Shown piece after piece: positions 47,701-59,554 of a stretch of 64,000 nt of DNA (positions are counted from its first letter, which is position 1; each line of letters starts with the position of its first letter). Both the position numbers and the translations under genes were made by a program. This DNA is from Psettodes erumei (Eukaryota > Chordata > Actinopteri > Pleuronectiformes > Psettodidae): contig JAFBJZ010000915.1 in assembly GCA_016785225.1 (NCBI GenBank), positions 2,170,001 to 2,234,000 of the forward strand, read 5' to 3'. The notes beneath the pieces are model-generated. The model was given only the letters and a program-made list of their open reading frames with translations. It was not told the origin of the DNA and made no database searches.

Positions 47701-50700
47701 GTGTGTTTGTGTGTGTGGTATGTGCGCGCGCGCGCGTTTGTGTGTCAGTCAAAGTAAGTAACAAACAAGTACCTCTGTCGAGACCCTGACAATGGTCAAC
47801 CAAGAGAAATCTCAGCACGCCTCTTTAAATTACCCTGAATAAAATCCTGTACCTATGAAGCTGCTACACATAATCATGCACAATATACATAATGTTCTTG
47901 CAATCCTCAGAGGCTGACAGGGCACTTGTGATGAAGCCTTGGTAAATGTTTTATCAGGTTTGCCTTTATTCCTCTGTGGGTGAATCCCTGCAGTTTCCTC
48001 CCACTCTGATCTTCTCGGCCTCTGTTTTTACCACACTGACAGTCTCCACATTCACAGTTCTGACATCACCACCTTCAGCCTTTCTTTGAACACCGTTGCA
48101 ATTCTGTCATTCTGTGTTTCCTGTTAATTGTGCAACCAACCACCTCCCCACAACTGCCATTACCCACAGGATGTTCCAGGATATTTGGCCCGAAGTTTAC
48201 ATCAACCGCCTGCCAACTTTATTCCACCGCCAGCAGCATCTAGACTCCAGGGGATCTTGTCCATCCTCATATCTTAATATGGCCCTACCATTAACAAGGA
48301 AGCCTCACATCAATTGAGTCTAATCGCCAACTCTGACTCGAAGAATACTATTTGTTAGGACATATTTCAGTAACTTAATTGGAACCACCTTACATCACTG
48401 TTACACAGGAGACCAACATTACAAATACAGAGGACTGGTCTCTCACAAACTGAACTATGGAGTATGTCGGCAAGGTTTTCTTTTTGGCTGCATGTCATTT
48501 GTTTGGCCAGTAGGGGGTGCTCGTGTTTTACAATTCAATGCTTGAGCAATCAATGCAGGAAATTATTAAAGCCCTGGAAGACTTGCTGAGGAAACACAAG
48601 CTTTGAGAGCATGAGATGGAGAAACAGAAGTAATGACATTAGTAATGAGATTTAAGATGCCAGAGAGAAGTACAATGGAGAGCTGACAGAAAATTATAGA
48701 ATAGATTTTGTGTAAAAGCTAAAACCATTTTTGGCAGCACTTGTCATAGGAAGACTTTTTCTAAACTCCTCAGACTTTTCAAAAATAAAGATGACTGGTA
48801 TGCACTGAACCAAAAGCAGAGAATAAGGTCAGACTGACAATTCGCTGTAGTGAACGTGGAAACCAAGTCCCAGAAATCACATGACTTCCTTATGCCAGCA
48901 ACACCACATCATGTGATCGCACTGAACTTCATCCATTCATAAACCCATTGAAACATTTTGTTCACCTAATAATGCTGACATCCCATGTCATGTATCATAA
49001 TGATCATTGTTTGTGTGGGGGAAATAATCCCTGTGAATTCTGACAGGACATCTCACCAAACCATTAAAGCACAGGCATGAGTGGATTAGGTATTTGCAAG
49101 TTGTATGAATACCAATGAGCCAGAACTGTGGTCAGCCAGTGACATGTGTTCAGTGGATTGTGGTGAGACAATGAGACCGGTTTGTTTCAAAAGTTAAAAA
49201 TAAATAAGTAGCCCACAATGAGAGCTTCACTCTGACCCTGTTGAATGGTTTTCAGTGCAACAGTTTATGACCTTTCCATCATGAAACCATTAAACTTGAA
49301 ACAGTCTATTACATGATGTGCACGCAGCAACACAATGTTGTTTATTTGAGAAGCCACAACTGCTAGTTGGGGGGAGGGGGTTCTGCAATCAGGGAATTTG
49401 TCAGGTGTCTTAAATCACTCCACAGTGGGAAGACTGTGTCAAGACAGTGGACTTTGTCCTTTCCAGTGACTTCAGACCAGTCACAGCCCAACAAGGCTTT
49501 TACCAACACATTGGGTGTCATCGTGTGCTTGTGCGTGAAACGGAACAAGATTTGCCATGAGTCAAGCGTGACAGTGATCCCAGCAATAAAATTCAAGATT
49601 TCAACCAAAGGCAGAGGACGGAGACACTGAAGCAGCAAAGAAGTCGCTCTTTGCAAAAGCAACTGCCACTGAATGCTGAGATTAGACAGAAAGGCTCCAA
49701 CTCCATTTGCTCCAAGTCTTAACCATGGGAAATGAGTAATTATGTAGTTACGTAAATGAAGGTCTGTGTTTTTGATGTATAATGCTACCACAGTGTTTCT
49801 TAGACACTGTTAACTTATAATTACCATGAGTTAAGAAAGACAATGAACCGATGTGGATGAATGAGATACACTTTTAAAGATGGTTTCCTAATAGGGAAAA
49901 ATGTACTTTGGGCTCCAAAGTCAGCATCTCCCTCTGTGTGTAGTGCACATATACCTTTCAAGTACAGTGTAGGGTATACTCCATCACAAACAGTGAGACA
50001 ATGTGTGAACTATCTGGTACTGGTCTCCAAGCATGATGTGTTGAAGGGAAACCCCACCGAGAAAATTCACATTTTCCAGTGTGGTGATCAAAACCCCTCA
50101 TTCCCACAACTATTCATCATGTACAGATCCTGTTCTTCAAACTGTAAATGTATTTGCTTCTTGTGATAGATTATTGAACACTGAACATCTAATGTTTGGG
50201 AGTCTTTGCGATCCGAGGCCATGTGGAAATAATGTTTAATACTATATATACTGATGGAAAAGAAACATTTTAAAGGGCATAGCTGTAGCTTGTATGTTTG
50301 GCAGAAATGTCAAATGTCTTGAGCTTTATGACCAGCAATAATGAGCCACCAAAACTTGCAACTTGACATACACACTGAGGATGACTGGGGGTGCTCGGAG
50401 GTCACGCAGGAGAAACGTCCACTTGTTTGTTCTCTTAGACAGACTCGCTCTGAGACAAGTGCCACACTTTGTTTCCTGCGTTCCACGACACTGTGTGGCG
50501 CAGAGATGGAATTGTGCAGCAACGCCACCGTTCGCCAGGAGAAAACTTCTGTTTGCCAGGCCACACCTCGACCTGCGGGCTGCTGGTTAGCAGGCACTGT
50601 CTCGGCCTGCAACATCTCCTGACCCCAACCCCACGAGAACCTGCGACATGCCCCGGCAACGCAACGGCCGCAGGCGTGACCTCTGCCTGCCAGCAACTTA

Positions 50701-53700
50701 GTCAGGTCTCCAGGAACATGTCAGCACCTCTCAGCTGCACATTCAGAGAGGTTCATTGGCTCCATGAGGTGTCGAGCAGAGGCGGCTGCTGATAGGGGAT
50801 CACCCAGAGTTCAGGGTGACTGCTGGACGACTACTGGTATTTGCCATAAAAATGTTTTAGTTTGTTTCCCTGTTGGTTATTTTCATGATTTTTGTTGTAT
50901 TGTCGTGATATGCTTCTTTTTGCCATCAGTATACATTAAGACTTACTCAAGCTCCTAACCTTTTTGATATTTTTATCCACAAATCTGTAGCTCAAGTCGG
51001 ACGACACACCTTCTCTTGCTTTCTACAAACTTTTTTATGTGGACAATGTCGACAAAGACATGTTCAAACTCATATTTTGGACGCCACTAATTCTAAATAC
51101 ATGTTTTTATGTGTACCACGGTTTTGATCTTTAAAACTCTAATGCTAACTACAACCAAAACGTTTTCTTAGGACTACTTTATTTTTAAAAAGTTCTAATG
51201 AAAACTAATCAGCTGAAGGTGTGTGGATTAGCAAAAGTAACAATGAGAGAATGAAATGAGCTAATCAAAAGAGGCCTGCAGCATGAAACATGCTCCTGTC
51301 ATAGGCCCTGTTTTGCTGCCATCACCTCGTGTGGCAAAGTTAATACGCAGTGCTCCCGGCTGTCAAACTGGACCAAACTGGTTCTACAGAAAATTTAGAT
51401 GCTCGTTATGATTCCAGACTAAAGTGAGGAATAAAGAAATGTGACTTCTGCTTTCAGTCAACCTAAACACGTGAGGGATGCCAAAATTCGACCGAATTTC
51501 ATAGAACAGAATAGGTGCAGGTCAGGGGAAGGGAAGTGGAAGCTGACCAGGGCTTAAAGGAAACCACAGATAGAGGTGTAGCGATACATGGATATTTGCT
51601 GTTGTTTGTGTGTGTGTGTATAAATATTTGGAGAAATGTGGAGGTTTTGCTGCCATCACATTAAATACTTAAAGGGGCACTGTGGAGTTCTCTTCCTCGT
51701 AAACATACAAAAGTTGTTTATATTTTGTGTTACTCAACATAACAACCTGTGAGTTTCCTCATATTCATGTAACAAATGAGATGAATGCATTGTCTTCCTT
51801 ATCTAACATTTGCAAAGTATTTTTTAATATTTTGAATCCAGCATTGTTTTCATTCCTGTCTCCTAGCTTGCAGACTTCTTCTCTGCCTTTCCTGATGCAC
51901 TGCAGCGGACTTGCATGTTACCACTGCCTGTTGATAACAGGAGTGGTGCGAAATCATTGGCAGGACTGTGCTTTGCATCATCCTGTGTGCACGCGCATTT
52001 GTGTCCTCACGTCCTTGAGACAAACAAAACAGGGGACCCCCCTCGTAGGAAATCAGCTCCACTGCCACGACAAGAGGTCAAAAACTCCACAGAGACTCTT
52101 CAATACATGGCTCTTTCGTCTTTTCCTCCACAGTTTCTCTCCTAGTAGTCAAGTTTGAGATTACATATGTAACATTTTTGAAATGAAAATATAGCATGTT
52201 GTAGAATTCCGAGAAATAAAGAAATGTGCCTGCTGCTTTCTTTTTAATCTGAAGCTGGTAATGCAGGAACCTGACCATTTGGTTCACTGCAAGAAAGATT
52301 CAACGTCACTGCATCCTGCTTTTATATCTGCAATAAGTCATGAGTGAAAGTGAGGTAGTCGCATTCAAATTTAAACTTGAAACTAGTTTCAATGGTTTAT
52401 AATAGATGTCTCTTTCTGTTATACTTTTAATATTTTTTATATATGTTTGGATGTGTATGTTGGTGTGTAAGCAAAACCGGGGGGGTAGGTTTTCAAAATG
52501 TTTGCATGGGTGTCTTCATACTGTGTGATGTAAAAAAAAAAAAACTCGACTTCTTTAAACACTCTGACTACACCGTTGCTAAACGCGTGCCTATCCTCCA
52601 CCAGTCCCACAAACCCTTCATCTCTCCACTTTGTGTACATGTACGGTGAACTGTACGCGGCTTCTTCATTTGCAGCACAATGAGAACTTTTGGCAGAGAC
52701 ACAGAGGAGTGGAGCGTTTGACTGACGGAGGCCCACTGACACTTCAGTAACATCTTCAGCTCTCCTTTTCACTGCTGGGTGGAGTCCCGTGGAACTTCTT
52801 TCTAGCATCTGCACTGATGAATCCTCAAGTCCCCTCTGTGTCTCTTCAGCAGCAAGAAGTCAACTCCTCCTCCTTCTCCTCCTCCTCACCAGATGCCCAG
52901 TTCCTATTAATTCGGTATCCTATCCAACCTAATAATGGTGTGTATATGTAACGACCGGTCCAAGGGTGTGTGTTTGTGCGATGGGTGTTGATGGCCAAAG
53001 AACTGTAAGATGCAGCGTCAAGAGATCTGAGTTGAAAACATTTCTCCAGGTCTCTCAGACCTGTAAAGTTGTTTGAGCATGTCACAGGGGCAAGGCAAGT
53101 GAAAGGGACCCCTCTGTGTATGTGTATATATGGAATGGCGTGCATTTCAAGGATTAAGTAAAACAATTAGTTTGAGTGACTCGCACAACGGTTTATGCAA
53201 CTGCCAACAAAACAAACCAGCAAGAGGTTGTATGAATCTGACTGCTGTTTCGAAATTAATCCGACTATTTTTATCCTTTCGACCTACAGTGGCGCCTCGA
53301 CACTGTGGTCCCTTGAAAAAAAATGCACAAATGTGAGCTGACCATGTTTGGGCACTACAACGTAATAGAGCGGGCGTCACAAAATCAGTGTATTCAACAG
53401 CACCGAGGAGCTGTGAAGAGTTTGATAGGTTTGAAACATCCTGAGTGCTGTGGTTCTTATTTTAAGGTTCCACCCAGCCTACTATTTTCACATCACCTGG
53501 AAGTCATCACTGACTACCAAAGTTAAAGCTATTTTTCCTTGTAAAATGGTAAATGTCAATCAACCATTGTCACTGGGAACTTGTCTAAAAGAACAGCTAT
53601 ACTGGGAAATGTGTGGACTGTTTTAATAAATACAAACTCTTGGACTTGTCTCTTGGATGTCTTTTTCTTTAAGCGTGTCTTATGAAGTGATAAATAACAT

Positions 53701-54250
53701 TAAATTATATATATGTATATCTTAAATATCTTATTACAAGGTCTCTCAATGTCGACACATCTGCAAAGGGGCTTTAAAGTTGAAATTTTCTGAAATTATC
53801 TGATTTTATCATTGTTAAAATTGATGCAAAGGCTTTGGAGACAATAATGCAAAAGTGAAGATGTGTGTCAGTTACTACAATGATGTAAAATGTGAACATC
53901 CTCCCGATGGCTCTTAAATGAATGCAAGTTCCTGTGAGAAACAGACCTACACCTTGACTCTAGTGTGCATTTGAAGTTTTCTTCAGATTCTTCAGCTCAC
54001 AGTACAAGGCATGTTTCCAGATAAGAGACTTGTCATCGTGTTAAGCCTCCCTTTTATCCAACTAAAGCTTCTTCGAACTCGTGAACTCGAGTGATTTCAG
54101 TGAGTGACTGTCAGGTATGTTTTTCAGTGGGAACCTTTGACTCGGCAAAAGGCCGCAGACAAACTGAAGAAGGAAGCGGTGGTTTGAACACAAGAGATAC
54201 CAAACCCAGTACAGCACCCTGCCTACCCAGCACTACCCTCGACGCGCGCT

Positions 54251-54293
<43 letters not shown>

Positions 54294-57207
54294 GATGTGT
54301 TGCTCCATTAGCAGTTTCCAGTTATCCGACTGGTTTTAAATGAGTGCGTTTTGTTGAATACTGGAATCCTGACTAATTTCAGAAAAACATTTTGGACATT
54401 TAGATTTAACAAAGGAACTATAAAAGTGAACATACTTACCCACTGCTGACCCCCGCTACTTATCAGTCATCCCAGAGAGAGAGTTTGTGTGACTGTATGT
54501 GCGCTTGTGTATGATTGTGTAACATACTGCAGTGATTCAAAGAGGGAGGAAAATTTGTAATGCTAATAGAAGCAATTTGTGCACTGTTGGAACTGCTGTA
54601 TGATCTGGAAGTGTATGAGTAGTGGATGGTACATACACGTTGTGTAAAACTTAGGTGATGGTATGGAAGTGGCCTGAACTTCGGTGAGACTGGGGTCGCA
54701 GGCTAAGGGAGACGCAGCCTCCTTATTCCCTCCATCGTCCTCTTTCACGTCCTCCTGTTCACCTTCCTCCTCAGCCTTTCCTGCTAACCTCTTCGACATC
54801 CTAACCGACATCTGACCCTGTGATGAAAATATTTACACAGTTCAAAAATCAAGATACGTAAAGCTTTAGGTTTTAGGCTATGGTTACACATAAGACGCTA
54901 TGGAGAAGACCCGACAAAAATAGATACTACATATACACCACAAACATCTGTTTTAACGTTTCATCAGTGTTTAAACTCCTTACCTTTGCAGTGGGTCTCA
55001 CAGTGGCAACGTTTCTCTGTGGTCGTCCTCCGAGTTTGGGCACCTTAGGGCCCGAGAGTGTCTTCATAGTGACGGCAGCGTGCTGAAGAATGCAGTCAGG
55101 GCCACAGTAGACAGAGTCTGGTAGGGCCTGTTTGGAGCAATTGGGTCCAATGCACAGGGGAAGCGAGCTGTCCGTCTCCATCTCAGCTGCAGATTCAGGT
55201 TTAGGTTCAAGCCTCAACCCATGAGCCGCCTCTTCCTCCAGCACCACCGCAGTCTCCTGAAAAGTGATTCTCATCTTAGACCCAGAGACCAGACTTCCTT
55301 CATGCAAATCAACAACTGACTATAAATACAAAAGAATACAAATACACTTTGTTGATTTATTACATAGTTACTGTCACACAGGAGTGATAAATGTTCAACC
55401 TAAAAACGAACTGCAGCCACAAACAAATTGAAAACCTATTTTGATCCTTTATATTTATGTTTTAATGCCAAAGAGCAATGACAATTTTTAAGTGTTAAAC
55501 TTTCACCTTTAGGGCTTGCTGCTCACCACATCCCTCCCCTTCTTCACCAGGACCGAGCGTCACACATTCTGGTAAGCTTAGCTCAGGTTCTGGTGGTGGA
55601 GAGGGCTCAGACTCAAGTTGCTTCTTGGTCGTGCAGTGGGGGCAGATATACTCTTGCCCTTTCTTCTCCATCTTACGACCCTGTGTCTCACTGATACCAA
55701 CACAGTCACCGTGAAACCAATCCTGGCAGCTGTCACAGCAGATCATGAACCTAGACCAAGCAGTGAACAAACAGCAGTGATCAGGAAGTGAAAGTAACAG
55801 ATTGTTCAGGCATGCAAACCTCCAGGAAAGAGCAGTTTGGCCCAAAAGATCTTGTTACCAGAAATGAGTATTCACCTTTTATTGTGTTTCTGTCGGCAGA
55901 TGCAGTACAGAGCACTGGAGTCATGACCCTCAGTGTCCGATATGCTTGAATACTCTCCTACATTTTTATTGTCTTTCTTCTTCTCCTCCTCCTCCTCTGG
56001 TGCATCATCATACTGGCCAGGAGTTGCATCAGTAGTCTGGTCTAAATCAGTGTCTATGATTATGCAGTCTGAGCTTGACTGTTGTGCAGGACTCAGAGTC
56101 ATATCAGAGCGAGCGGGTGAGATCTCTATTTCAGCAGAGCTGTGTGAATCATTTTCCTTTTCCTCCTCTTGCAACTCCTGCTGCTGCTCAGATGTATTAA
56201 CAAACATCACTTCATCCTCAGAGTCCACATCACCTGCAATGTTTGCCTGAAGCTCCACTGCCCTGCCCCTCCCTCTGCCCCTTCCTCTCCCTTTTCCCCT
56301 ACCTCTTCCTCTGCCTCTACCCCGTCCTCTGGCCCTTCCTCTTGTAGCTTTGCCACCTCTAGCTCTGCTGTCTCCCTGCCTGCCTTTAGTAGCAAGCTGC
56401 TCCTTAATCTGTAACAGAGTCATTTCATCACTGTCCTCTTCTTGACTAGAGATCACCACCACATCATCTGTGTCTCCTTCCACCACATTGTCGGGAGCAA
56501 CCAGCTCCACTCCAGTTTCCACATCATCAGCGGATTCATCCATAGCCTGTGAAGGAAGGGACTCGACGGCCTCAGTAGGTTGCAAGGTGTCAGGGGCTGC
56601 CACTGCAGTTGGCACGTCCATTGACAGGTCCTCATTCCCACCAAGCAGCGAGAAGGCAGTGTGGAAGGCAGACCCAAAATCCTGCCATAAGCTGGGGTCA
56701 AGGCTCCCTCCTGCAGCAGCTTCTGAGGCTGGTTTGCTCTCCTCTGATGCAGGTGAGGATGGAGTAGACCACTCGAGCTCATCTATAACACTCCTTGCTG
56801 TGCATGTTGCTTTCTTGGCGGAGCAGGTCTCTGTAGTGGCCTGAGATGCCTGGTTGGTTCGACGACCTCTGCCTCTCCGTACAAGTGGAGGGCTGTGCGA
56901 TAGGTCTCCAACTTCTTCCATGAACTCCCTTCGAGCAATGGTTGTCCGCCTGAAGCCCCAGGATTTTTTGACCTGTGACAGGGTTGGCCTGACACTTGAC
57001 TCTGACCCTTCTGTCTGGCTCTGTTGTTCCTCTATAGCAAAACAGCAACACACAGAATTAACATGATGAGAACCAACATCTCTTTCATGTTCATCTGCAG
57101 CTAAGGTCTGTCCACTGAAGCAATTCATAGGCCAAAGAATCCGTTTTACCTGAATCATTGTCATCGGTGGTGCTGTTATTTTCCACTGGGTCCCTACTGA
57201 CATCCAT
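33598..57207 (-). CDS. dido1: Death-inducer obliterator 1 (long DIDO3-like form), 15 coding exons
   Basis: Chromatin reader (PHD binds H3K4me3) that contacts RNA polymerase II. CDS exons, minus strand: 57207-57150, 57031-55876, 55750-55507, 55256-54984, 54817-54637, 44576-44048, 43696-43537, 43345-43229, 43138-43016, 42903-42735, 42627-42009, 41881-41728, 41633-41544, 41451-41256, 40731-33598. Phases agree at every junction. Start MDVSRDPVENN. Then KKSWGFRRTTIARRE (conserved near the human N-terminus); an RG-rich run (about 255-285); PHD about 394-446 (YCICRQKHNKRFMICCDSCQ, DWFHGDCVGISE); TFIIS-M about 795-905 (IMFNLKDPKNK); SPOC about 1225-1360 (KGFLNMITVAKFVTKGY, GGRIMPETVWDYV, ELCVIRFHPATEEEE). 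The last exon has three YDPE(D/E)E motifs, a coiled coil, an RS-rich block and a Gly-Pro-Asp/Glu tail. Read as given, the frame stops at 38639 (2053 aa). Skipping one base at the A6 tract (38672-38677) opens about 1,690 more codons (total near 3,733). The exon 10/11 acceptor (42903 or 42891) is uncertain. Confidence 0.95.
35230..36920 (-). repeat. Coding tandem repeat, ~81-nt unit, in dido1 tail
   Basis: About 1.7 kb in which DNA words such as the complements of GGACCTGAAAGGAGAGG recur every 80 or so bases, encoding about 20 diverged copies of a 27-residue Gly-Pro-Glu/Asp-Arg unit. Human DIDO1 has GPRG-type repeats in its tail, so the class is shared, but the unit here is different and longer. 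Confidence 0.8.
38672..38677 (-). other. A6 homopolymer at the dido1 frame change
   Basis: On the coding strand CCT is followed by six A and then TTC. The upstream frame reads CCT AAA AAA TTC and stops 11 codons later; the downstream frame reads CTA AAA AAT TCA and stays open for 5 kb. Removing one A joins the two frames. See findings for the alternatives. Confidence 0.75.
41452..41543 (-). other. GC-AG intron in the SPOC region of dido1
   Basis: The exon encoding DYVTKLKTSVTK ends AAAG and is followed by GCAAGC; the next exon (ELCVIRFHP) follows a TTATTAG acceptor. No GT lies where the conserved protein requires the junction. Joining at the GC gives TSVTKELCVIRF, which matches human DIDO1. 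The intron is only 92 nt. Confidence 0.85.
45170..46165 (-). mobile_element. Degenerate Tc1/mariner-like transposon remnant
   Basis: On the minus strand broken frames encode PTVKYGGESIVMW (near 45397-45358), close to the Tc1 motif PTVKHGGGSIMVW, and LWMDDTNFELIW (near 45515-45480), resembling the region around the second catalytic Asp. Stops and frame changes interrupt the rest. The plus-strand ends GGGGTTCACAGACTTTTTCC and TTTACTTTTTCTCACT resemble termini of a fish repeat family. It is an inactive fossil copy with approximate limits. Confidence 0.55.
47150..47250. repeat. Possible LINE2-like 3' fragment
   Basis: The words CAAACACAGGAAGAACATGC and TACCCACTGAGCCATGGGGG resemble the conserved 3' segment of fish L2-type LINEs and their SINE partners. 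The match is short and diverged, so the call is weak. Confidence 0.3.
47701..47748. repeat. GT/GC microsatellite
   Basis: An interrupted GT run surrounds a pure GC run at 47724-47736 (alternating purine-pyrimidine, with Z-DNA potential). Confidence 0.85.
54243..54290. repeat. (GC)n then (CA)n microsatellite
   Basis: A GC-alternating stretch leads into an uninterrupted CA run at about 54257-54290. The ORFs with VCVCVC or HTHTHT runs on the two strands come from it. Confidence 0.9.
54563..54636 (-). other. Possible alternative 3' end of a short dido1 isoform
   Basis: The exon encoding KRLAGKAEEEGEQED ends at the donor GTATGT (54636-54631), but the frame stays open for 24 more codons to a stop at 54563. 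Intron retention with polyadenylation here would yield a PHD-only protein of about 661 aa. Short DIDO1 isoforms that keep the PHD and lose TFIIS-M/SPOC are known in mammals; use of this site is an inference. Confidence 0.35.
56255..56345 (-). repeat. Arg-Gly codon run in dido1 exon 3
   Basis: On the coding strand nearly every codon from about 56345 to 56260 is AGA, AGG or CGG alternating with GGx, giving an almost pure (GR)n tract broken by one Lys. It resembles nucleic-acid-binding RG/RGG domains. I do not remember a comparable run in human DIDO1. Confidence 0.75.
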
Positions 57208-58569
57208 AGGTAAAAGGGCTGCAGGTCGAACTGCAGAAGATATAATTTGTTACTATCCAAGCTTAACTCTTGGAAAGCTGGATGAAACCATAAGGGAGAA
57301 AAATAAGGTACCTGTACAAGTAATAAGTTGTTGGCTGCCAAAGCCTACTGTTCAGGAAGTGCAAAGTGTCATTCCACTTGTCTCTCCATGTGCCTGGGGA
57401 AATTGGGGAAGGAAAATACACCAAAGCATCCGCATTAGATTATGGGCAATTATTAATCAACAAAAATGTGGTTTAACTCAGTTAATAAATATTGGCTGCT
57501 GTGGCAGATGACACTAAAAAAAATCATAGCTCTAATACATGTACAAATGTACATGTATTAGAGCTAACTGTACATTCACATATCTGAACCTTTACCATGA
57601 CCAGATCGACCTCACTGGGGCATGACAGGCATTTTTCACAATTTTACGCACTAAACAATGAATTGAGTATTAACCAAAATAACTTTCATTCTTTCACACA
57701 GTTGTCAGTTTATCATGAGGGTTACAATGTTTACTTCTTCCTTGAAATGTGTAATATTTTGATTGAACTGTATGATTATTTTGGAGTTTGTCGTAGTTTC
57801 AATACAATGCAAAATGCAATAAATTTCAACATCACATGTGATCATACAGTTGAATCAAACCTGCTCTAATACAGCTTGAAAAAAAAAAAAACATTCTTGA
57901 ATTCAGGATTTATTGCAGGACTGCTGTATTAGACTGAATTGGCGTTAGTTAGGTGTACTTCATATAATGACGACTGCGTGTATGACAAACAAAAGCAGCA
58001 AATCATCATTTTTAAGAATGTTAAACCCGATTTCCCCCTCACCATCGTGCTATAAAAATAACTTAAAACGCTTTTTAATTATAAACTTAATTGCCAAACA
58101 ACGAACTGGATTTATCAGCTAATAAATGTAGTCCCACGACTGTGATGTCTGGTAGGCACACGGTGAATACCAGCTTCAAATGCTGTTTTCTGCAGAGATG
58201 GATCAGCAGGAGTGAAAGGAGTAGGTGGGCTGTTCACAATGTCTCTGCACTCTATATTTAACTGACAGCTTTCAGCAAAACAGAAACGAAACAACAGGCC
58301 TAATTTCACTACCAGTCCTCAGTGGGCTGTAGAAACGCAGAAACCAAACGTCCTTGAAACACTCATGGGTTGCTCTGAGGGAGAAGAGGAGTCTTGTTTG
58401 CGATGGCGTCCGACATTGTTCTCTGTAGCTAGTTTAGCTAATCGCTAGCTGCTGTACTATCTGATAACAAAAGCAATGCGGGCAGGAGGCGAATATCCTC
58501 CAGTGATACCGGCATTAGAGTTAAACGTCGCACACTTTTACACCGACACTTTGAAGACAGAACTCATAC
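57208..58569 (-). other. dido1 leader segment and first intron
   Basis: Bases 57208-57230 are probably the untranslated start of coding exon 2, after the acceptor CTGCAG (57236-57231). The rest is a 1.3-kb first intron, AT-rich, with an A-run near 57883-57892. An inverted match around 57536-57565 (ATACATGTACAAATGTACATGTAT core) could form a hairpin. No other gene is recognised. Confidence 0.5.
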
Positions 58570-58675
58570 CTTCAATATAAACGACAAATTTCCAGTTACG
58601 GTTACATTCTCTCGGCTAGCTAGCTAGCACAGCCTTCCATTTTCTCTGCCGTGCCGATACGTAATATCGCGAGAA
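58570..58675 (-). promoter_or_regulatory. dido1 first (untranslated) exon and core promoter
   Basis: On the minus strand a donor GAAG then GTATGAG at 58570/58569 ends a likely leader exon. Just upstream, TCTCGCGATA at 58674-58665 fits the vertebrate core-promoter motif TMTCGCGANR found near start sites of housekeeping genes. The leader contains ATGTAA (58607-58602) and a six-codon uORF starting at 58640. The exact start site is not visible. Confidence 0.55.
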
Positions 58676-59554
58676 GTTGTCACAGACGAAAAACACCGTG
58701 GTTACAGTATCTGTTAATCTCTTACTCCGTGCATTTACTTTTTTTATTTTTAGATTTAAATATTAGGGGGTTTTGGCATGGGCTTTAGTATTAAACCACG
58801 ATTTCACTCTGTGTTTCAGTCTCAGGTATCCCCCTTAGAAAGTAATACGTATGTTCGTCATATATAATCATAATTATATTATATAAATATTAAAACGCTT
58901 ATTTGTTGGTCTAAAGATATTCAACTTGATATCATACGTGACTAAGACAAGTATCAAATCCTCATCTCTGAACTGGTATAGAAAATGTAATTATGTGACA
59001 TTTCTGCTCACAAAATGACTAAAACAATTATTTGATTATGTAATATATATATATATATATATTCGGTGGCTGCTGACTAATCAGTTAACAAATTGGTGCA
59101 ACTTTAACTTTTAGCTGTAACCACATTTTTATTGGCGATACTGCCAAACAGAATATAGTTTCCACAAATGTCCATAAATAAGCAGAGTGGCACCTTCATT
59201 TAAGATGTTTGAAATGAGTATGATTTATTGAGAACTTTAAAAGTAAGATTAATGAACAAACTTTAATGGATGGATTGTTTCCTTGGCTTGTACAACTTTG
59301 TTTTTGTATGACTATTTGTGTAACTCAAACAAAAACAGGAAAAGGAAAATACATTAGTTTCCCTTTTCATTTATCTAAAGCTAAAGCTGATCAGTGATCT
59401 TTTGACTTATTTGATTTCTGTCTCTATAAATGAATCAAGGTACAGCAGACATGTTAATCTAAGTGAATTATTCCCTATGCCTGTGACGGAAGCTGGATTT
59501 CTCACCACTTTTAGGAGAAATTAAACCAATTAACACCAAACTGATCAGAGCTTT
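58676..59554. other. Spacer between zmynd8 3' end and dido1 promoter
   Basis: AT-rich spacer between two genes on the same strand. It holds a TA microsatellite (59041-59062). No gene is recognised. Confidence 0.55.

Larger units (their letters stand above)
44577..54636 (-). other. Large dido1 intron (about 10 kb)
   Basis: This intron separates the PHD half from the TFIIS-M/SPOC half. It contains a degenerate Tc1/mariner-like copy (about 45170-46165), a possible LINE-like fragment (about 47150-47250), a GTGCGC microsatellite (47701-47748), a GC-rich patch (about 50380-50820), a TG run (51608-51620), and a CG/CA microsatellite (54243-54290). I recognise no nested gene. Retention of its first part would end a short protein at 54563. 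Confidence 0.6.

Noticed and set aside
51660..52290. Possible repeat starting AAAGGGGCACTGTGGAGTT
   Set aside because: The first words resemble a fish interspersed repeat, but no matching terminus or internal signature could be found by eye.
54111..54339. ORFs on both strands with Val-Cys or His-Thr runs
   Set aside because: They come from the CA/GC microsatellite at 54243-54290.
55933..56414. Plus-strand Ser-rich ORFs
   Set aside because: They are antisense to the acidic and RG-rich parts of dido1 exon 3, whose coding frame is fixed by the PHD domain and matching splice phases.
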